35,864 bases of DNA from an uncultured Bacteroidales bacterium. Its GTDB lineage: Bacteria; Bacteroidota; Bacteroidia; Bacteroidales; UBA932. The notes under the pieces were generated by a model. The model was not told where the DNA came from. It did not search any database and saw only the letters and a program-made list of their open reading frames with translations. Both the position numbers and the translations under genes were made by a program. Location of the stretch: positions 1-35,864 of the forward strand of contig ONOH01000039.1 in assembly GCA_900319405.1 (NCBI GenBank), in the 5' to 3' direction. Below are positions 7,596 through 16,216 of this stretch, in pieces (the stretch's first letter is position 1; each line of letters begins with the position of its first letter).

Positions 7596-8048
7596 ATGAA
7601 AAAGCTTTGGCGCATACTCCTCGTCTGCCTGGCGCTGGCCTTCACAGTGCCGGCACTGGGCCAGTACGACAAAGACGTTTTCTCCTTCCGCGGGCGCACG
7701 GCCCTCCAGGACGGCCGGCTGAACGAAGCCGTGGCCCACTTCAACATCCTGGCCCAGCTGGATTCCACCGACTACTGGACCTTCTTCTACCGGGGAATCG
7801 CCAAATACAACCTGGGGGACATCCGCGGCGCAAAGGCCGATTTCTCCACCGCCGTGCGCCTGAACCCCGTCTTCACCTCCGGCTTCCACTACCGCGCCAT
7901 CACCGAAAGCCGCACCGGCCAGTACGACGAGGCGCTCCGGGACCTGGAAAGGGCCATCGATCTGCGCCCGGGTTCATCGGGACTGTACTTTACCAGAGGA
8001 GTCACTTATTTCCTGAGCCGCCAGTTCGAGAGCCGTATCGGACTTTGA
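7596..8048 (+). CDS. TPR protein, N-terminal part (frameshifted gene)
   Basis: The first 150 residues of a secreted or periplasmic tetratricopeptide-repeat protein: signal peptide MKKLWRILLVCLALAFTVPALG, then TPR units such as FYRGIAKYNLGDIRGAKADF and HYRAITESRTGQYDEALRDL. The frame ends at 8048 just after a TPR helix (FLSRQFE), where it stops matching the repeat pattern. The continuing sequence VSDFDKYIRKEPKDPSSYLNRG is in the next frame from about 8035. The next frame is open from 8017, so the shift lies between 8017 and 8048. It is the first gene of a tightly packed operon reaching 16213. TPR proteins act as protein-protein scaffolds; the partner is unknown. Confidence 0.8.
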   Translation: MKKLWRILLVCLALAFTVPALGQYDKDVFSFRGRTALQDGRLNEAVAHFNILAQLDSTDYWTFFYRGIAKYNLGDIRGAKADFSTAVRLNPVFTSGFHYRAITESRTGQYDEALRDLERAIDLRPGSSGLYFTRGVTYFLSRQFESRIGL

Positions 8049-8307
8049 CAAGTATATCCGGAAGGAGCCCAAAGACCCTTCTTCCTACCTGAACCGGGGC
8101 GCCTCCTATCTTTTCCTCGGAGACACCACCAAGGCCCTGGCCGACTACAACCACGCCATCAAGCTGGACCGTTTCGAACCCGAGGGTTACATCCGCCGGG
8201 GCGGCCTGAAAGCGGCCCGGAAGCAGTACGCCGAGGCCCTGGAAGACCTGAACAAGGCCGTCGAGCTGGACTCCACCCTCACCCTGGCCTATTTCCACAG
8301 GGCCATC

Positions 8308-9579
8308 GTGCGCAGCGAAACCGGAGACCTCAACGCCGCGATGGACGACCTCAACACCGTGCTCAAATACGAACCCGGAAATGCGCTCACCCTCTATAAC
8401 CGCAGCCTGCTGAGCGCCCAGGTGGGAGACTACGAAGGAGCCCTGTCGGATATGGACCGGGTAATTGCCATCAATCCTTCCAACGTGCTGGCCTATTTCA
8501 ACCGCGCCGGCTATTTCATCGAGATGCAGCGCTGGGACGACGCCCTGGCCGACTACAACAAAGCCATCGAACTGTATCCGGACTTTGCCAAGGCCTATAT
8601 GAACCGCGCATTCGTGGAGCTGCAACTAGGAATGACCCGCGCCTCGCGGGAAGATTACCGGACCGCCCGCACCAAGGTGGCCGAATACGAAAAAGCCACC
8701 GCCGGCGGTGCCAACTTTTCCGACACCACCAAAAAATACAGCAATCTGCTGGCCCTGGATGCCGATTTCGCCAAAAGCGGCGGCTTCGAGGACGAGATGC
8801 TCCGCCACCGGGACGTGGACATCAACCTGAAGCCCCTCTACCGCTTTGTCCTGGCCCCGGACCGGGACAACGCCAACTACGCCCTGGCCCGGCGCTATGA
8901 GAACCGCCTGCTGGACAACTTCCTCGCATCGGCCCCGCTTCCGGTCGAGGTCCGTTCCGGCTCCGCAGACCTTCCGGCTACGTCGGAACTCCTGACCGGG
9001 AAGGTGGAAGACCCCTTCTTCAAGGGGATGCAGGATATGGGGCTCAAACAGTACTCCTCCGCCCTGCAGCACTTTTCGGAAGCCGTGGATAAGGAGGGAC
9101 AGGATCCTTACGCCCAGTATTACAAGGCCTTCTACCTGATGAACCGGGGCGCTCTGAGGGCCGAAATGATAGAATTCATCGCCTCCTTCGAGTCCAATGT
9201 GCAAACCCTCACGATGGACGACAAGGGCAACACCCGGGCACGCGTCCGGGAGCAGGTCACCCGCGAATACGACTACTCGGAAGCCCTGCAGGACATGGAG
9301 GCCGCCGCGGCCATCCTGCCCTCCCTTCCCTATCTGCAGTTCAATCTGGGAAACCTCTATTGCCTGAGCTCCCGTTTTGTGGAAGCCATAGAAAGCTACG
9401 ACAAGGCCATCCGGCTGTATCCCTGGCTGGGCAGCGCTTACTTCAACCGGGGGCTGGTCCTCATCTATCTTAAAGACAAAGAGAAAGGCTGCATTGACCT
9501 CTCCCGCGCGGGAGAACTGGGCGTGGAAGGGTCTTATGATGTCATCTCCCGTTATTGTGAAAAGGAGGACCGGCCGTGA
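8308..9579 (+). CDS. TPR protein, C-terminal part (frameshifted gene)
   Basis: The rest of the gene that begins at 7596. The frame is open from 8017, and 8308 is merely its first ATG; the TPR pattern continues unbroken upstream (ASYLFLGDTTKALADYNHAIKL at 8106-8171). Repeats follow through about 8625 (FNRAGYFIEMQRWDDALADYNKA), then a middle region without clear repeats, then C-terminal TPRs (YCLSSRFVEAIESYDKAI). Taken as one gene, 7596-9579 is one base longer than a multiple of three, consistent with a one-base insertion or two-base deletion. Its TGA (9577-9579) shares a base with the ATG of the MBL gene, and AAGGAGG upstream (9562-9568) is an unusually strong Shine-Dalgarno for this phylum. 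Confidence 0.75.
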   Translation: MRSETGDLNAAMDDLNTVLKYEPGNALTLYNRSLLSAQVGDYEGALSDMDRVIAINPSNVLAYFNRAGYFIEMQRWDDALADYNKAIELYPDFAKAYMNRAFVELQLGMTRASREDYRTARTKVAEYEKATAGGANFSDTTKKYSNLLALDADFAKSGGFEDEMLRHRDVDINLKPLYRFVLAPDRDNANYALARRYENRLLDNFLASAPLPVEVRSGSADLPATSELLTGKVEDPFFKGMQDMGLKQYSSALQHFSEAVDKEGQDPYAQYYKAFYLMNRGALRAEMIEFIASFESNVQTLTMDDKGNTRARVREQVTREYDYSEALQDMEAAAAILPSLPYLQFNLGNLYCLSSRFVEAIESYDKAIRLYPWLGSAYFNRGLVLIYLKDKEKGCIDLSRAGELGVEGSYDVISRYCEKEDRP

Positions 9580-10373
9580 TGCGATTTGTCAGTTTTTCCA
9601 GCGGCAGTTGCGGCAACTGCTACCTTCTTCTGGGACCGCACTCCGGCATAATGATCGATGCCGGCGTGGGAATCCGCCGGGTCCGGAAAGAACTGGAAAG
9701 CCTGCATTTGAACTATGGAGATATATCGGCCATCCTCATTACGCACGACCACGGAGACCATATCCGCTCGCTGGGTTCCTTCTGCAAGCGGCTGGCGGTT
9801 CCGGTCTGGACTACGCAGGTGCTGAACGAGGCCCTCATCCGGCACCCCTTCACCCGCGACTGGATAGGCCCCTGCAAGCAGAACCTCACCCCCGGCGTCT
9901 GGAATCCTGTCACGGAAGATTTTGACGTCCAGTACTTTGTAGTACCGCACGACGCCACCCAATGCGTGGGCTATGCCATCCGCTGCGAAGAGGAACTCTT
10001 CGTGCTGATGACCGATATGGGGCACACCACCCCGGAGGCGCTTCAGTGGGCTTCACAGGCCACCACCGTCGTGGTGGAATCCAATTACGACATGGATATG
10101 CTCCTGGGCGGAGACTATCCCCAGGTCCTGAAGGACCGCATCAGCCACGGCATCGGCCACCTTTCCAACGACGCCTGTGCCCAAGCCATCGGGACCTTCC
10201 TGCATCCGGGGCTCAAAAACCTCTTCCTCTGTCATCTGAGCGGCAATAACAACACGCCAGAACTGGCCTATGAGAGCGCCCGCGCCGCCCTCCTTTCGGC
10301 CGGAGTGGAGCCGGGAACCGTAAACCTGCGCGTACTCAAGCGGGGAATTGCCTCTCCGCTACTCACGCTGTAA
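9579..10373 (+). CDS. MBL-fold metallo-hydrolase, YycJ/WalJ type
   Basis: A 264-residue cytoplasmic metallo-beta-lactamase-fold hydrolase. The metal motif HxHxDH is at His56, His58, Asp60, His61 (THDHGDHI). The N-terminus MRFVSFSSGSCGNCYLL is the signature of the YycJ/WalJ branch, associated in other bacteria with nuclease activity and cell-wall or DNA-repair phenotypes. A later His in VPHDATQ and VVESNYD also fits the fold. The ATG at 9579 is chosen for this N-terminus; a GTG at 9576 is in frame and has better spacing to the AAGGAGG at 9562. It overlaps the TPR stop by one base and is the second gene of the operon. Confidence 0.88.
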   Translation: MRFVSFSSGSCGNCYLLLGPHSGIMIDAGVGIRRVRKELESLHLNYGDISAILITHDHGDHIRSLGSFCKRLAVPVWTTQVLNEALIRHPFTRDWIGPCKQNLTPGVWNPVTEDFDVQYFVVPHDATQCVGYAIRCEEELFVLMTDMGHTTPEALQWASQATTVVVESNYDMDMLLGGDYPQVLKDRISHGIGHLSNDACAQAIGTFLHPGLKNLFLCHLSGNNNTPELAYESARAALLSAGVEPGTVNLRVLKRGIASPLLTL

Positions 10374-10387
10374 CGTATTTTGTGGAT

Positions 10388-12238
10388 ATGCGAGATTTTT
10401 TGAAAATGATGAGGCAGTACGCCTCTCCGTATAAAGTTCATCTGGCCGCATCGGTCGTGCTGAACATCCTCAGCGCCATCTTCAACATTTTCTCCTTTGC
10501 CGTCCTGGTTCCCCTTCTGGACATCCTGTTCAAGGTGAACGACAGCGTGTACGAATTCATTCCCTGGGAAACGGACGTGGCGTTCCGCGAGAAGTTGCTC
10601 AACAACCTTTACTACTATGTCTCGGATTTCGCTGCCGTGCACGGGGCCGCCGGGGCGCTGTTCATGCTGGCGGGCGTGATGATTCTTTTCACCGTCCTCA
10701 AGACCAGCTGCTATTTCGGTTCCAACGCCGTGATGATCCCCATCTCCACAGGCATCGTGAAGGAAATCCGCTGCCGCATTTACAACAAGATTCTGGGCCT
10801 CCCCATCGGCTTTTTTACCGAAGAGCGCAAGGGAGACATCATCGCCCGCATCACCGGGGACGTGTCGGAGGTGGAAAACTCCATCATCGCCTCCCTGTCG
10901 ATGCTCATCAAGGACCCCATCCTCATCCTCATCTATTTTGGCTTCCTTACCTGGCTGAGTCCGGAGATGATGGTCTTCACCATTGTCTTCGCCCCGGCCT
11001 TCGTCTGGGTCATGGGCGTCATCGGCAAGCAGCTCAAACGCTCTTCGCTTGAGGCGCAGGCCCTCTGGAGCGATACGATGAGCCAGGTGGACGAGACGCT
11101 GGGAGGCCTCCGCGTCGTGAAGGCTTTCAATGCCGAAAAGTCGATGCGCAGGCGTTTCCAGGACATTACGGACCGGATGCGAAGAAAAGTGGCCCGCGTG
11201 AGCATCCGCCAAGCAACGGCCCATCCCGTAAGCGAGTTTCTGGGCACGGTAATGCTGATGATTGTCCTCTGCGTGGGCGGCATGATGATTATCAACGGGA
11301 AAAGCTTTTTCGGCGGGGGAAAATTCATTGACGCCCCCACCTTCATCTATTTCCTTGTCATCCTGTACTCGGTGATCGAGCCCATCAAGGAACTCTCCCG
11401 CGCCACTTACAGTGTCCGCAAGGGCCTGGCGTCGATGGAGCGCATCAACAAGATTCTCGAGGCCGAAAATCCCATCCGGGAGCCGGAGAAAGCGCTGGAG
11501 CTCAAGAGCTTCGGGGAAGGCATCCGCTTCCGGAACGTGTGTTTCACATACGACGGCAGCAAACAGATTCTCCGCGACGTGAATCTGGATATCCCCCGCG
11601 GAAAAATGATCGCCATCGTGGGAGAATCCGGCGCCGGCAAATCTACCCTGGCAGACCTCATCCCCCGTTTCTGGGATGTCACGGGCGGCAGTATCACCAT
11701 TGACGGGAAAGATGTACGGGAGGTGGCCGTCAAGGACCTCCGCGCCCTGATGGGCAATGTGAACCAGGATCCTATCCTTTTCAACGACACCATCTTCAAC
11801 AACATCGCCTTCGGCGTGGAAGGCGCCACCGAGGAGCAGGTCATCGCTGCCGCAAAGATAGCCAATGCGCATGAGTTCATTATGGAAAAGGAGCAGGGCT
11901 ACCAGACCAATATCGGAGACCGGGGAAGCAAACTTTCCGGCGGCCAGCGGCAGCGGCTCTCCATCGCCCGCGCTATCCTCAAGAACCCGCCCATCCTCAT
12001 CCTGGACGAGGCCACGGCCTCCCTGGACACCGAGAGCGAACGTCTGGTACAGGATGCCCTGGATCGGCTGATGAGCACCCGCACCACCATCGCCATCGCC
12101 CACCGCCTTTCCACCATCCGACACGCCGATGAAATCGTGGTGATGCACGAAGGAAAAATTGTGGAGCAGGGAAAACACGAACAGCTCATCGCCCTGGGCG
12201 GTTATTACAAGAAACTCAACGATATGCAAGCCCTATGA
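10388..12238 (+). CDS. ABC transporter, fused permease/ATPase (MsbA-like)
   Basis: A 616-residue half-transporter expected to dimerise in the inner membrane. The first 330 or so residues carry about six hydrophobic helices, including a long periplasmic loop before the second. The ATPase domain has Walker A GESGAGKST (about residues 412-420), the signature LSGGQRQR (about 516), Walker B ILILDEATASLD (about 537) and the H-loop IAHRLST (about 571). The layout matches lipid A flippase MsbA and related lipid or peptide exporters. The substrate cannot be read from sequence; the neighbouring envelope genes favour a lipid or glycolipid. The ATG at 10388 is preferred to a GTG at 10382. It overlaps the next gene by ATGA. 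Confidence 0.92.
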   Translation: MRDFLKMMRQYASPYKVHLAASVVLNILSAIFNIFSFAVLVPLLDILFKVNDSVYEFIPWETDVAFREKLLNNLYYYVSDFAAVHGAAGALFMLAGVMILFTVLKTSCYFGSNAVMIPISTGIVKEIRCRIYNKILGLPIGFFTEERKGDIIARITGDVSEVENSIIASLSMLIKDPILILIYFGFLTWLSPEMMVFTIVFAPAFVWVMGVIGKQLKRSSLEAQALWSDTMSQVDETLGGLRVVKAFNAEKSMRRRFQDITDRMRRKVARVSIRQATAHPVSEFLGTVMLMIVLCVGGMMIINGKSFFGGGKFIDAPTFIYFLVILYSVIEPIKELSRATYSVRKGLASMERINKILEAENPIREPEKALELKSFGEGIRFRNVCFTYDGSKQILRDVNLDIPRGKMIAIVGESGAGKSTLADLIPRFWDVTGGSITIDGKDVREVAVKDLRALMGNVNQDPILFNDTIFNNIAFGVEGATEEQVIAAAKIANAHEFIMEKEQGYQTNIGDRGSKLSGGQRQRLSIARAILKNPPILILDEATASLDTESERLVQDALDRLMSTRTTIAIAHRLSTIRHADEIVVMHEGKIVEQGKHEQLIALGGYYKKLNDMQAL

Positions 12239-12873
12239 TCCAGAAACTGACGCTTCCCCTGATAGATTTTGACATTCAGCATCCCGATACGGCGCTGGAA
12301 CTTCAAGGCGCCCGTTTTGACGTAAACCGGGTAAATTGGCCGGAATCCTTCCCTTACGCCCCCTTCTGCTGCGGGCGCATCGCTCGCACAAAAGATGCCC
12401 TGGTGGTGGATTTCCGCGTCACGGGGCTGGATCTTCGGGCGCAGAACACCGAAGACAACGGCCGGCAGTGGGAAGACAGCTGCGTGGAGGTTTTCATCGA
12501 GGATCCGGACGGCAGCCGCTACTACAATTTCGAAATCAACCCCCTGGGAAAGGTCCTGGCCTGCACAGGGGCCGGAAGGGAGGAGCGGAAGCCCAGGCCG
12601 GAGGAGCAAATGAGACAGATTCTTCGCTTCGCTCAAAATGAGTTCAGCGTTTCCAGCGAGCTGGAAGGTGTGCATTCCTGGCGGGTGGGCATCGTGATTC
12701 CCTTCCGGCTCATCGGCCTTGATCCCGAACGGCTGCCGGAGAAAATCCGCGCCAATTTTTACAAATGCGGGGACAAGACCGCCCATCCGCACTTTCTGAG
12801 CTGGAACCCCGTCCTGACGGAAAAGCCCGATTTCCACAGGCCCGATTTTTTTGGAGAACTGTATCTGATATGA
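12235..12873 (+). CDS. Carbohydrate-binding family 9-like protein
   Basis: A 212-residue protein resembling the CBM9-like beta-sandwich proteins common in Bacteroidetes: the segment GRQWEDSCVEVFIEDPDG followed by YYNFEINPLGKVLA is typical. No signal peptide is seen, which is common for this group. Its role is not established; binding of a sugar or glycan fragment is the family-based guess. Residues about 128-136 (ILRFAQNEF) are encoded by a copy of the dispersed 25-bp repeat (12618-12642), so this segment was probably acquired by insertion in frame. It overlaps the ABC gene and the VanZ-like gene by ATGA on both sides, so translation is likely coupled. Confidence 0.8.
   Translation: MIQKLTLPLIDFDIQHPDTALELQGARFDVNRVNWPESFPYAPFCCGRIARTKDALVVDFRVTGLDLRAQNTEDNGRQWEDSCVEVFIEDPDGSRYYNFEINPLGKVLACTGAGREERKPRPEEQMRQILRFAQNEFSVSSELEGVHSWRVGIVIPFRLIGLDPERLPEKIRANFYKCGDKTAHPHFLSWNPVLTEKPDFHRPDFFGELYLI
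12618..12642 (+). repeat. Dispersed 25-bp repeat, copy 2 (inside the CBM9-like gene)
   Basis: This copy begins GATTCTTCGCTTCGCTCAAA and ends ATGAG. It differs by two or three bases from the copies at 2324 and 30418. It keeps the reading frame and is translated as ILRFAQNEF. The orientation is the same as in the other three copies. Confidence 0.8.
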
Positions 12874-13283
12874 CAACGTCCCTTCGCCACAGAATAGCCT
12901 TCCAAGTCCTGTTTTTCATCTACGTAGCAATGGTGCTTTACCTTTGCTTCGGCCATTTTGAAAACATCCATTCCGTTCCACGGACCATCCTGGGCTTTCC
13001 CAGCGACAAGGTGGTGCATTTCTGTATGTTCTTCCCCTTCCCCATCCTGGCTTTCCTGGCCTTTGACCAGCTCACGGAAACCGTTCCCCAAACCCTGTGT
13101 TTCGCGGGAATCACCCTGGTCGTGGGCCTGCTGCTGGCACTGGGGACAGAATGGGGACAGGCCCGCCTCACCCACTACCGGATGGGAGACCGCCAGGACT
13201 TCCTGGCCGACTCCCTGGCCCTTCTCCTGAGCACCGCTATCGTTATTTTCTGGGATATCCGAAAACAGAAAAAGAAAAAATGA
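12870..13283 (+). CDS. VanZ-like membrane protein
   Basis: A 137-residue inner-membrane protein with about four hydrophobic segments. The pattern DKVVHFCMFFPFPILAFLAF and, later, TEWGQ with RQDFLADSLA matches the VanZ-like family, whose founding member modestly raises teicoplanin resistance; most members have no known function. The ATG at 12870 overlaps the preceding stop (ATGA) and the downstream gene starts inside this stop in the same way. The basic tail (RKQKKKK) faces the cytoplasm by the positive-inside rule. Placement next to a wall amidase supports a cell-envelope role. Confidence 0.85.
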   Translation: MTTSLRHRIAFQVLFFIYVAMVLYLCFGHFENIHSVPRTILGFPSDKVVHFCMFFPFPILAFLAFDQLTETVPQTLCFAGITLVVGLLLALGTEWGQARLTHYRMGDRQDFLADSLALLLSTAIVIFWDIRKQKKKK

Positions 13284-16213
13284 AAAAAATCCTCCCCCTT
13301 CTTCTCCTGATTTTATCCACCTCTGCGGCTTTTTCGCAGCCCCGCACCCGGGATTTCCGGGAAGCCAACGACTCCCTCCATCAACGGCTCAAGCGTCGCA
13401 CCGGAGTGGATGTGCTTTTCAAACTGGAGAAGGTGACGGTGAGGGGAAGCTCCCTGGATTTTCAGTACTCGGCCGCCCTCGGCACCTATCCCTGGCGTCC
13501 GGGGGATGTCACCTGGTTCCGCCAGCAACTGGGACAGCTGGCCGCTCCGGTACTGGGGAGCTACAGCGTGGGTAGCGTCTTTGCCAAGCAGCAGAATATC
13601 GCAGACCTTGTCATCCCCGCCATCGGCAACGACGGCAAGCCCGTCTCCACCAGTTTCAAGGTGGCCGATCCCAGATCAGCCACGCCGCCGTTAGTGAGGG
13701 GCGACGATACGTGGCCCAAAGGCCTGAGCGGGCGCCACATCGCCCTCTGGCAGAGCCACGGCCGCTATTGGGAGGAAAGCACCCGCCGCTGGGAATGGCA
13801 GCGAAGCGCCACGCACCGCACCATCGAAGACCTTTACACCCAGAGTTACGTGGTCCCCCTCCTGATGCCTATGCTGGAGAACGCCGGCGCGGTAGTTCTT
13901 TCGCCCCGGGAACGCGATCCGCAGAGCTGGGAAGTGGTCTGTGACAACGACCCGGGCTTTTCCGGCTCCCGCAAGCACGGTGTCCGTCTCCAGGGCCGAT
14001 ACGAAGAACACGGCAAGTGGGAAAGCGCCGGGGAAGGCTTTGCCGACGCCAAGGAGCGCTACAGCGGAACGGACAATCCCTTTCGGATGGGAACGGCGCG
14101 GATGAGCCCCGCCACCCGCAGCGAAGAAGAGGAGCCCGCCGAAGTCATCTGGCGGCCCGACATTCCCGAAAAAGGGGTCTATGCCGTCTATGTGAGCTAC
14201 AAGACCCTCCCACGCAGCACGACAGATGCGCGCTACACCGTCCATCACCTGGGCGGACAGACACTCCGCCACGTCAACCAGCAGATGGGCGGCGGAACCT
14301 GGGTGTATCTGGGCAGCTATTTCTTTGACAAAGGCACCAGGGGCTATGTTTCCCTGAGCAGCCGCAGCGACTTCAACGGCGTAGTCACGGCCGATGCCGT
14401 CCGCTTTGGCGGCGGAATGGGAAAAGTGGAGCGCGAGGAAAACCTTTCCGGAATGCCTTCTTATGTGGAGGGTGCCGTGTACAATTTCCAATACTCTGGC
14501 CTGGACATGTCCCTTCTGGACAAATGGGAGGGAGATTACAAGAAAGACCTTTCGGCCCGGGGCGTCTGGGTGAACGAGATGAGCGGCGGCTCCCGCGTGA
14601 ATCCGTCGGCTTCCGGAAGAAAGGTCCCGCTGGATCTGGCCCTCGCCTTCCACTCCGACGCAGGGGTCACGCCCAACGATTCCATCGTGGGCACCCTTTC
14701 CATCTACACCCTCCGCAGCGAGGGAAAAGAAGAATTTCCCAGCGGAGAAAGCCGCCTGACGAACCGCCTCCTGGCCGATTTTGTCCAAAGCCAGGTGGTG
14801 GAGGACATCCGCTCCGGCTACGAGCCCATGTGGAGCCGCCGGGACATCCGGGACCGTTCCTACAGCGAAAGCCGCGTCCCGCAGGTGCCCTCGATGATTC
14901 TGGAGCTCCTGGCCCACCAGAATTTTGCCGACATGCGCTACGGACTTGACCCTGGCTTCCGTTTCACGGCGGCCCGGGGCGTGTACAAAGGCATTCTCAA
15001 GTACCTGAGTTCCCGCTACAACTGCCCTTATGTGGTGCAACCTCTTCCGGTGAACCGCTTCCGGGCCCGGCTGGAGGGAAACAGGGTGACCCTTTCCTGG
15101 CAGCCCACCCCGGACCCCCGGGAACCCACGGCCCGCCCCGTCTATTACAAAGTGTATATCCGCCGGGGCGAAGGGGCCTTCACCAAGGGAATGCAAATCC
15201 AGGATACCACCTGTACGCTCTCCATTGAACCCGGAGATCTGTTCAGTTATGCCGTCACGGCCTGCAACGAAGGCGGGGAAAGTTTCCCGTCCGAGGTCCT
15301 GGCCGCCGGCAAACCCATGGAAAGCAGCCGGAAAGTGGTGGTTGTGAATAACTTTACGCGGGTATCCTCTCCCGTCTGGTTCGACTCTCCCCAGTATGCC
15401 GGTTTCACCGACCATCTGGACAGCGGCGTCCCATGGGGGAACGAGCTCCTGCTGGCCGGAACCGTGTACGAATACGACCGCACCAAGCCCTGGACCGACG
15501 ATGACAATCCCGGTTTCGGGGGGTCCAATACTGACATGGGTGGAAGCCTGGTGGCCGGAAACCACTTCGACTTCACCGCCGCTCACGCCCGTTCCCTGAT
15601 GAAGGCCGGCTATGCCGTGGAATCCAGCAGCGCGGATGCCTTCGACGGTCAATCGGATGCTTTTGCGCTGGATCTGATCTGCGGGAAACAGCTCACCACG
15701 CGCATCGGCCGCGGCGCGGTGCCCCACCGATACAGCGTATTTCCGGAGGCGCTGCAGAATGCCCTCCGCCGCTTTGCCTCCGGCAGCGGAAACATCCTTC
15801 TTTCCGGCAGCTATATTGCAACGGATGCCTGGGATGTCGTTTATCCCGGTGTCCCCAAGGCATCGGAGCAGACAAGGAATTTTGTCAAGGAGGTGCTGGG
15901 GTACCAGTGGGTGACCAATTTTGGAGACTACTCCGGCATTGTACATCCCTTCGCGGGAAGCGAACTGCCCACGGTGAGCTACAACCGCGCATGGAGTCCC
16001 CTGATGTACCGGGTGGAAAATCCGGACGGACTCCTTCCGGCATCGGCCAACACAAAAGCCATTATGCGCTACCAGGGAACCGATGTCACCGCCGCCACCT
16101 TCTACGACGCCGGCCCCTGGCGCGTCGCCGCCTTCGGTTTCCCCCTGGAAACTTCCCCCGAAATGGACCAGCTGATAAAAATTGTCCTCCGGAAATTCTC
16201 CGAAGGACGATAA
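13280..16213 (+). CDS. Large exported amidase-like protein with golvesin-type and Fn3-like domains
   Basis: A 977-residue exported protein (signal peptide MKKILPLLLLILSTSAAFS, start at 13280). An N-acetylmuramoyl-L-alanine amidase-like fold appears in two parts. The first carries ALWQSHGRYWE (His about residue 158) and ENAGAVVLSPRERD. The second carries LALAFHSDAG (His about 458) and MILELLAHQNFAD. Between them, about residues 225-390, lies a golvesin C-terminal-like domain (RPDIPEKGVYAVYVSY; GGGTWVYLGSYFFDKG). A fibronectin type III-like segment follows (about 595-690), then about 280 residues I do not recognise. Related Bacteroidetes proteins are often labelled xanthan lyase. The likely role is cleavage of peptide stems or glycan in the periplasm or at the surface. 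Last gene of the operon; only three bases separate it from the convergent argS. Confidence 0.85.
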   Translation: MKKILPLLLLILSTSAAFSQPRTRDFREANDSLHQRLKRRTGVDVLFKLEKVTVRGSSLDFQYSAALGTYPWRPGDVTWFRQQLGQLAAPVLGSYSVGSVFAKQQNIADLVIPAIGNDGKPVSTSFKVADPRSATPPLVRGDDTWPKGLSGRHIALWQSHGRYWEESTRRWEWQRSATHRTIEDLYTQSYVVPLLMPMLENAGAVVLSPRERDPQSWEVVCDNDPGFSGSRKHGVRLQGRYEEHGKWESAGEGFADAKERYSGTDNPFRMGTARMSPATRSEEEEPAEVIWRPDIPEKGVYAVYVSYKTLPRSTTDARYTVHHLGGQTLRHVNQQMGGGTWVYLGSYFFDKGTRGYVSLSSRSDFNGVVTADAVRFGGGMGKVEREENLSGMPSYVEGAVYNFQYSGLDMSLLDKWEGDYKKDLSARGVWVNEMSGGSRVNPSASGRKVPLDLALAFHSDAGVTPNDSIVGTLSIYTLRSEGKEEFPSGESRLTNRLLADFVQSQVVEDIRSGYEPMWSRRDIRDRSYSESRVPQVPSMILELLAHQNFADMRYGLDPGFRFTAARGVYKGILKYLSSRYNCPYVVQPLPVNRFRARLEGNRVTLSWQPTPDPREPTARPVYYKVYIRRGEGAFTKGMQIQDTTCTLSIEPGDLFSYAVTACNEGGESFPSEVLAAGKPMESSRKVVVVNNFTRVSSPVWFDSPQYAGFTDHLDSGVPWGNELLLAGTVYEYDRTKPWTDDDNPGFGGSNTDMGGSLVAGNHFDFTAAHARSLMKAGYAVESSSADAFDGQSDAFALDLICGKQLTTRIGRGAVPHRYSVFPEALQNALRRFASGSGNILLSGSYIATDAWDVVYPGVPKASEQTRNFVKEVLGYQWVTNFGDYSGIVHPFAGSELPTVSYNRAWSPLMYRVENPDGLLPASANTKAIMRYQGTDVTAATFYDAGPWRVAAFGFPLETSPEMDQLIKIVLRKFSEGR

Positions 16214-16216
16214 TCA

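Noticed and set aside
13097-13279. Upstream extension of the amidase frame
   Set aside because: It overlaps the VanZ-like gene out of frame, and a clear signal peptide starts at 13280.
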